This document shows, piece by piece, positions 5,630 through 7,974 of a stretch of 7,974 nucleotides of DNA. Positions within the stretch are counted from its first letter, which is position 1, and each line of letters starts with the position of its first letter. The DNA comes from an uncultured bacterium (GTDB lineage Bacteria > Bipolaricaulota > Bipolaricaulia > UBA7950 > UBA9294): NCBI GenBank assembly GCA_903859225.1, contig CAIOLV010000054.1, positions 1-7,974 of the forward strand, read 5' to 3'. The position numbers were made by a program, and so were the translations under genes. The notes beneath the pieces were generated by a model. The model was not told the origin of the DNA, made no database searches, and worked only from the letters and a program-made list of their open reading frames with translations.

Positions 5630-6517
5630 GTGCGGCCGGGGCCGCGGCGCCGCCTGCAGGGCGGCGAGGCGGCGAGGGGAGGCGTCATCCGCTACTTCGA
5701 CGACACTGAGGTCGAGCGTCGACCGCCGCGCAAGAACGCGCCGCCCAAGCCCGCTCAGCCGGAAGAGAAGACGGTCGAAGAGGAGCTGCTCCAACACCTC
5801 ACTCCACTGATCGAAGAGCACCTGATCCTCGAAGTTGTCCGACCGATCAAGAGCGGCAAGGAAGCGGTCGTCTTCTGCTGCCGCGCGCACCCTTCGCTCG
5901 ACCGGGACCTCGTCGCGGCGAAGGTCTATCGCCCGCTCGAGACGAGGAGCTTCAAGCGCGATGGCGTCTACCAGCAGGGTCGATCGCGCGGCGCTCGTCC
6001 AGACGCTCGAATCCTTCGCGCCCTCGGCAACAAGACGCAGCACGGCAGGACCCACAAATTCAGCGCCTGGATCAGCCACGAGCTGAGCACCCTCCAGACG
6101 CTCCACGCGGCTGGCGCCGATGTCCCGGATCCCATCGAGCGCGTGGGACCCGTCATCCTGATGGAGTACCTCGGGGACATCGAGAACCCGGCGCCGGTCT
6201 TGGTCGGCGTCGAACTGACGCCTGAGGATGCGAAGCGCATCTACGCGCGCATCCTGTGGAACGTGGATCTCTTCCTCACGCATCACCGCGTCCACGCGGA
6301 CCTGTCGCCGTACAACATGCTCTTCTGGAACGGCGCCGTGACGATCATCGACTTCCCGCAGGCCGTGGATCCGCGCTACAACGACGATGCACTCGAACTC
6401 CTCGTGCGCGATCTCGCCAACACGAACGCCTTCTTCGCCGACAAGGGGATCGATGTCGTCGATCCGCGCGAGCACGCGCTCGCCCTGTGGCGAAAACACG
6501 TCGACTCTCAGCGGTAG
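5630..6517 (+). CDS. RIO-type serine/threonine protein kinase
   Basis: About 295 residues from the chosen GTG. A basic, Pro-rich N-terminal region (1-50) leads into a kinase core with RIO landmarks: the nucleotide loop SGKEAVVF (75-82), catalytic Lys98 (AAKVYRP), Glu151 (WISHEL), hinge MEYLGD (178-183), catalytic loop HADLSPYNML (222-231; Asp224, Asn229) and the metal-binding Asp241 in IIDFPQAV. RIO proteins lack the substrate-binding lobe of ordinary kinases. In archaea and eukaryotes they act in small-subunit ribosome maturation; the role of bacterial members is unsettled. The start is the weakest part. No ATG, GTG or TTG lies in frame between 5630 and the kinase core, and the open frame upstream of 5630 runs through the divergent gene's promoter. 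No Shine-Dalgarno precedes the GTG, but the -10 at 5609 would make the message nearly leaderless. Its stop is 4 nt from that of the convergent DUF885 lipoprotein. All key kinase residues are present, so activity is likely. Confidence 0.88.
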   Translation: MRPGPRRRLQGGEAARGGVIRYFDDTEVERRPPRKNAPPKPAQPEEKTVEEELLQHLTPLIEEHLILEVVRPIKSGKEAVVFCCRAHPSLDRDLVAAKVYRPLETRSFKRDGVYQQGRSRGARPDARILRALGNKTQHGRTHKFSAWISHELSTLQTLHAAGADVPDPIERVGPVILMEYLGDIENPAPVLVGVELTPEDAKRIYARILWNVDLFLTHHRVHADLSPYNMLFWNGAVTIIDFPQAVDPRYNDDALELLVRDLANTNAFFADKGIDVVDPREHALALWRKHVDSQR

Positions 6518-6521
6518 CCCG

Positions 6522-7421
6522 TTAGGACGCCGTGTCCATTTGGTTCAGTAGACGAGCTAGGAGACGGGCGAGCCGTTCGTAGGCTGGGATAACCTGGCGC
6601 TCGACGACGCGGTTTGCGTCCACCAGATACGCCGTGCGCGTCGCCGCATCGAGGAATCCCCCCTCGACGAGGCGATCGCGCAATGGGGCGAAGAACGGGT
6701 GGTGGGCCGATATGATGCGATCCGGCAGGTATTCAGACGTCGAATAGGTCTCCGTGATCCTGAGCCGCGCCATGGCTCCAAGAGCCGTACGAAGGTCGAC
6801 CCGCTCCGGCAGGGTGCCGAGCCGTGCCGCCTGCTCGAGCCAGCTTCGCATCTGATCAACCTGGCGCCCGGCCTGATATAGGCAGGCAATGTAGTCCACA
6901 ACATCATTCTCGGAAACGATCCGGTCGACGGCCGCAAATCGGCGCATGAGTCTCGCGTTGGCGGAATCGTCTCCCGCGCTGAAGATCTGCAACGCTGGAG
7001 ACACGTCATGCCGCGCCACAAGGTCCGCCCATGTCTTCTCCCAAGCGTCGTACGTCGCTTGGTCCTCTGCCGCCAGCGCGCTGCGCGAGTACAAACGCAG
7101 CCTGCTCAGGATCTCACGCTCGATCGCCGCGGTCTCGCGCAGGTAGGAAGCAGAGTAGTCGTCGAGGCGGTCGTTGCGGACGCCGAGACTCTCCGCCAGT
7201 CCAGACTCCGTCACGGTCTGCGGGAACCTCAGGAGATGCAGTCTGGCGGAGGCGTTGACGAACTCGCCGAACGGAAGGCTGGTGAGCGCCTTTCGCACCT
7301 CGCTCAGGCTGGGCGGCGACCATGTCGGCTCCGGATGCCGCGAGCACGACGCGACGCCGAGCGCAAGCCCCGAGACGGCGAGAATGAGAGCCAAACGGCC
7401 AAGTCGACGGAAACATCGCAT
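6522..7421 (-). CDS. DUF885-family lipoprotein, N-terminal half only
   Basis: 299-residue predicted lipoprotein. MRCFRR and a hydrophobic stretch lead to VASC, a lipobox with Cys26 as the lipidation site, so it should be anchored outside the cytoplasmic membrane. Residues ~50-290 resemble the first half of DUF885 proteins: RFPQTVTESGL (65-75), RLDDYSASYL (85-94), DVVDYIACL (173-181), and VIPAYERLARLL (277-288). DUF885 proteins are usually about twice as long. The second half, which carries the HE-x-PGHH-like putative metal-binding motif and the conserved RLVVDTGIH region, is missing: the frame stops just after the VIPAY helix. The ATG at 7421 is chosen because GGGGAGG lies 5 nt upstream and the signal peptide begins there; the frame is open for 37 more codons upstream but that part is Cys-rich and unlike a signal. 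It lies downstream of another DUF885 gene on the same strand. It may be a truncated, catalytically dead paralog or a natural short form. Confidence 0.8.
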   Translation of the reverse strand: MRCFRRLGRLALILAVSGLALGVASCSRHPEPTWSPPSLSEVRKALTSLPFGEFVNASARLHLLRFPQTVTESGLAESLGVRNDRLDDYSASYLRETAAIEREILSRLRLYSRSALAAEDQATYDAWEKTWADLVARHDVSPALQIFSAGDDSANARLMRRFAAVDRIVSENDVVDYIACLYQAGRQVDQMRSWLEQAARLGTLPERVDLRTALGAMARLRITETYSTSEYLPDRIISAHHPFFAPLRDRLVEGGFLDAATRTAYLVDANRVVERQVIPAYERLARLLARLLNQMDTAS

Positions 7422-7426
7422 CTTGT

Positions 7427-7433
7427 CCTCCCC
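7427..7433 (-). promoter_or_regulatory. Ribosome-binding site GGGGAGG
   Basis: On the minus strand GGGGAGG lies 5 nt upstream of the ATG at 7421, which fixes the start of the lipoprotein at its signal peptide. The 174-bp gap to the upstream gene otherwise shows no clear promoter. Confidence 0.8.
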
Positions 7434-7586
7434 TTTCACGTTAGCCGTCTCGCACCCCGCCGCGAACCATCGATGACTCGCTCGCCGCCCCCCGCAGCAC
7501 GGGCAAGACTCATCGAAGGTGGGTACTCGCATCGTGCCGGTCGGTTCAACGCGCCGCCCTCTGCGCCGCCTCGCCGACCGTGATGC

Positions 7587-7609
7587 CGGCCGCGCCTACG
7601 GTGCGGCCG
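7587..7609 (-). other. GC-rich hairpin spanning the DUF885 stop codon
   Basis: CGGCCGCGCC (7587-7596) pairs with GGTGCGGCCG (7600-7609) over 10 bp with one wobble and a 3-nt loop. The loop region contains the TAG stop (7596-7598, minus strand). No T-run follows on the minus strand. It may be a weak terminator or 3'-end stabiliser, or a chance result of high GC. Confidence 0.35.
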
Positions 7610-7973
7610 CTTCCTGCGTCATCGTATCTTCCACCCACTTCACTGCCACCCCCAGAGGGAGGTTTCCCCGTCCAAGGAGCGCACGATGGAACGACACGAG
7701 ATCGAACGCGTCGCCGAGCGCCGCTCGCACGGCTTCTCGGAGATCCAACAGCTTGAGATAGCCAACCGTGTACGAGACGGCCTGACCGGGCCACACGGCG
7801 TATCGATACACGTCCGACTGCGCGAGTTGGGGCGATCGGCCTGTGGCTTCCTCATAGTAGGTCAGTGCCTCGCTGTACCCCCAGCCCATGGCATGGATGC
7901 CGGTATCGACGACGAGCCGAGCGGCCCGCATCAGCTCGAACTGGAGGCGACCCAAGTTCCCGTAGGGATCTTC
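7596..7973 (-). CDS. DUF885-family protein, C-terminal part (5' end outside window)
   Basis: The visible 125 residues are the C-terminal end of a DUF885 protein; the gene enters from beyond the right edge. Family landmarks are RAARLVVDTGIHAMGW (16-31 of the visible part), YAVWPGQAVSYTVGYLKLLDLRE (58-80) and FHRALLGRGNLPL (95-107). DUF885 proteins are mostly exported and resemble metallopeptidases; the putative metal-binding HE-PGHH segment would lie just upstream, outside the window. The reading frame stays open to the window edge, beginning EDPYGN, so this is an edge-cut gene rather than a fragment starting here. A second DUF885 gene with only the N-terminal half follows 174 bp downstream on the same strand, suggesting a tandem duplication. 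Substrate unknown. Confidence 0.88.
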   Translation of the reverse strand, partial: EDPYGNLGRLQFELMRAARLVVDTGIHAMGWGYSEALTYYEEATGRSPQLAQSDVYRYAVWPGQAVSYTVGYLKLLDLREAVRAALGDAFDLVSFHRALLGRGNLPLGVAVKWVEDTMTQEAAAP

Positions 7974-7974
7974 A

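Noticed and set aside
5201..6499. A 432-codon open frame on the minus strand opposite the RIO kinase.
   Set aside because: Asp/Arg-rich shadow of the kinase and the DUF1573 gene, with no recognisable domain.
7433..7480. A TTCGCG-17 nt-TAACGT promoter-like pair before the DUF885 lipoprotein (minus strand).
   Set aside because: The -10 matches only 3 of 6 consensus bases and the -35 is poor, so it is not distinguishable from chance.
7422..7532. N-terminal extension of the DUF885 lipoprotein, including a CPCCGGRR zinc-ribbon-like patch.
   Set aside because: A strong ribosome-binding site and a clear lipoprotein signal start at 7421; the Cys-rich residues come from translating the intergenic gap.

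Overview
This window comes from a GC-rich bacterial chromosome. It holds nine protein-coding genes packed closely together, with no RNA gene, insertion sequence, CRISPR array or phage gene that I can see. Shine-Dalgarno sites of the GGAGG type precede most starts, GTG starts are common, and a lipoprotein and two Sec-exported proteins are present, so the host is a bacterium. The gene mix (exported DUF1573-rhodanese proteins, a bacterial RIO-type kinase, DUF885 proteins, a ferredoxin-tailed aldo/keto reductase) suggests an uncultivated lineage. Bipolaricaulota-like bacteria are one possibility, but the phylum is a guess.

Layout. Positions 3-890 (+) are the C-terminal part of a P-type cation ATPase. 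Positions 1021-1722 (+) encode a secreted DUF1573-rhodanese protein with an intact catalytic Cys, followed by a clear terminator. Positions 1881-3206 (+) are a two-gene unit: a VOC/glyoxalase-fold protein, then an AraC-family regulator with a GyrI-like effector domain, closed by a strong terminator. Positions 3303-4460 (+) encode an aldo/keto reductase carrying two 4Fe-4S cluster motifs. It converges on a second DUF1573 protein (4468-5526, -), which has two rhodanese domains that have both lost the catalytic Cys. Divergent from that gene is a RIO-type protein kinase (about 5630-6517, +). The right end carries two DUF885 genes on the minus strand: the 3' end of one (7596-7973) and, downstream of it, a lipoprotein (6522-7421) that contains only the N-terminal half of the family.

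How the genes may work together. The VOC protein and AraC-GyrI regulator look like a small-molecule sensing or resistance cassette. The two DUF1573-rhodanese proteins lie about 2.7 kb apart, are both exported, and look like paralogs, one catalytic and one binding-only. I see no evidence that all nine genes form one pathway.

Most worth a second look: the active/inactive rhodanese pair; a strong internal ribosome-binding site and ATG that could release the GyrI-like domain as a separate protein; the half-length DUF885 lipoprotein beside an apparent paralog; the bacterial RIO kinase with a probable near-leaderless GTG start; and GC-rich hairpins without T-tracts at two gene ends.
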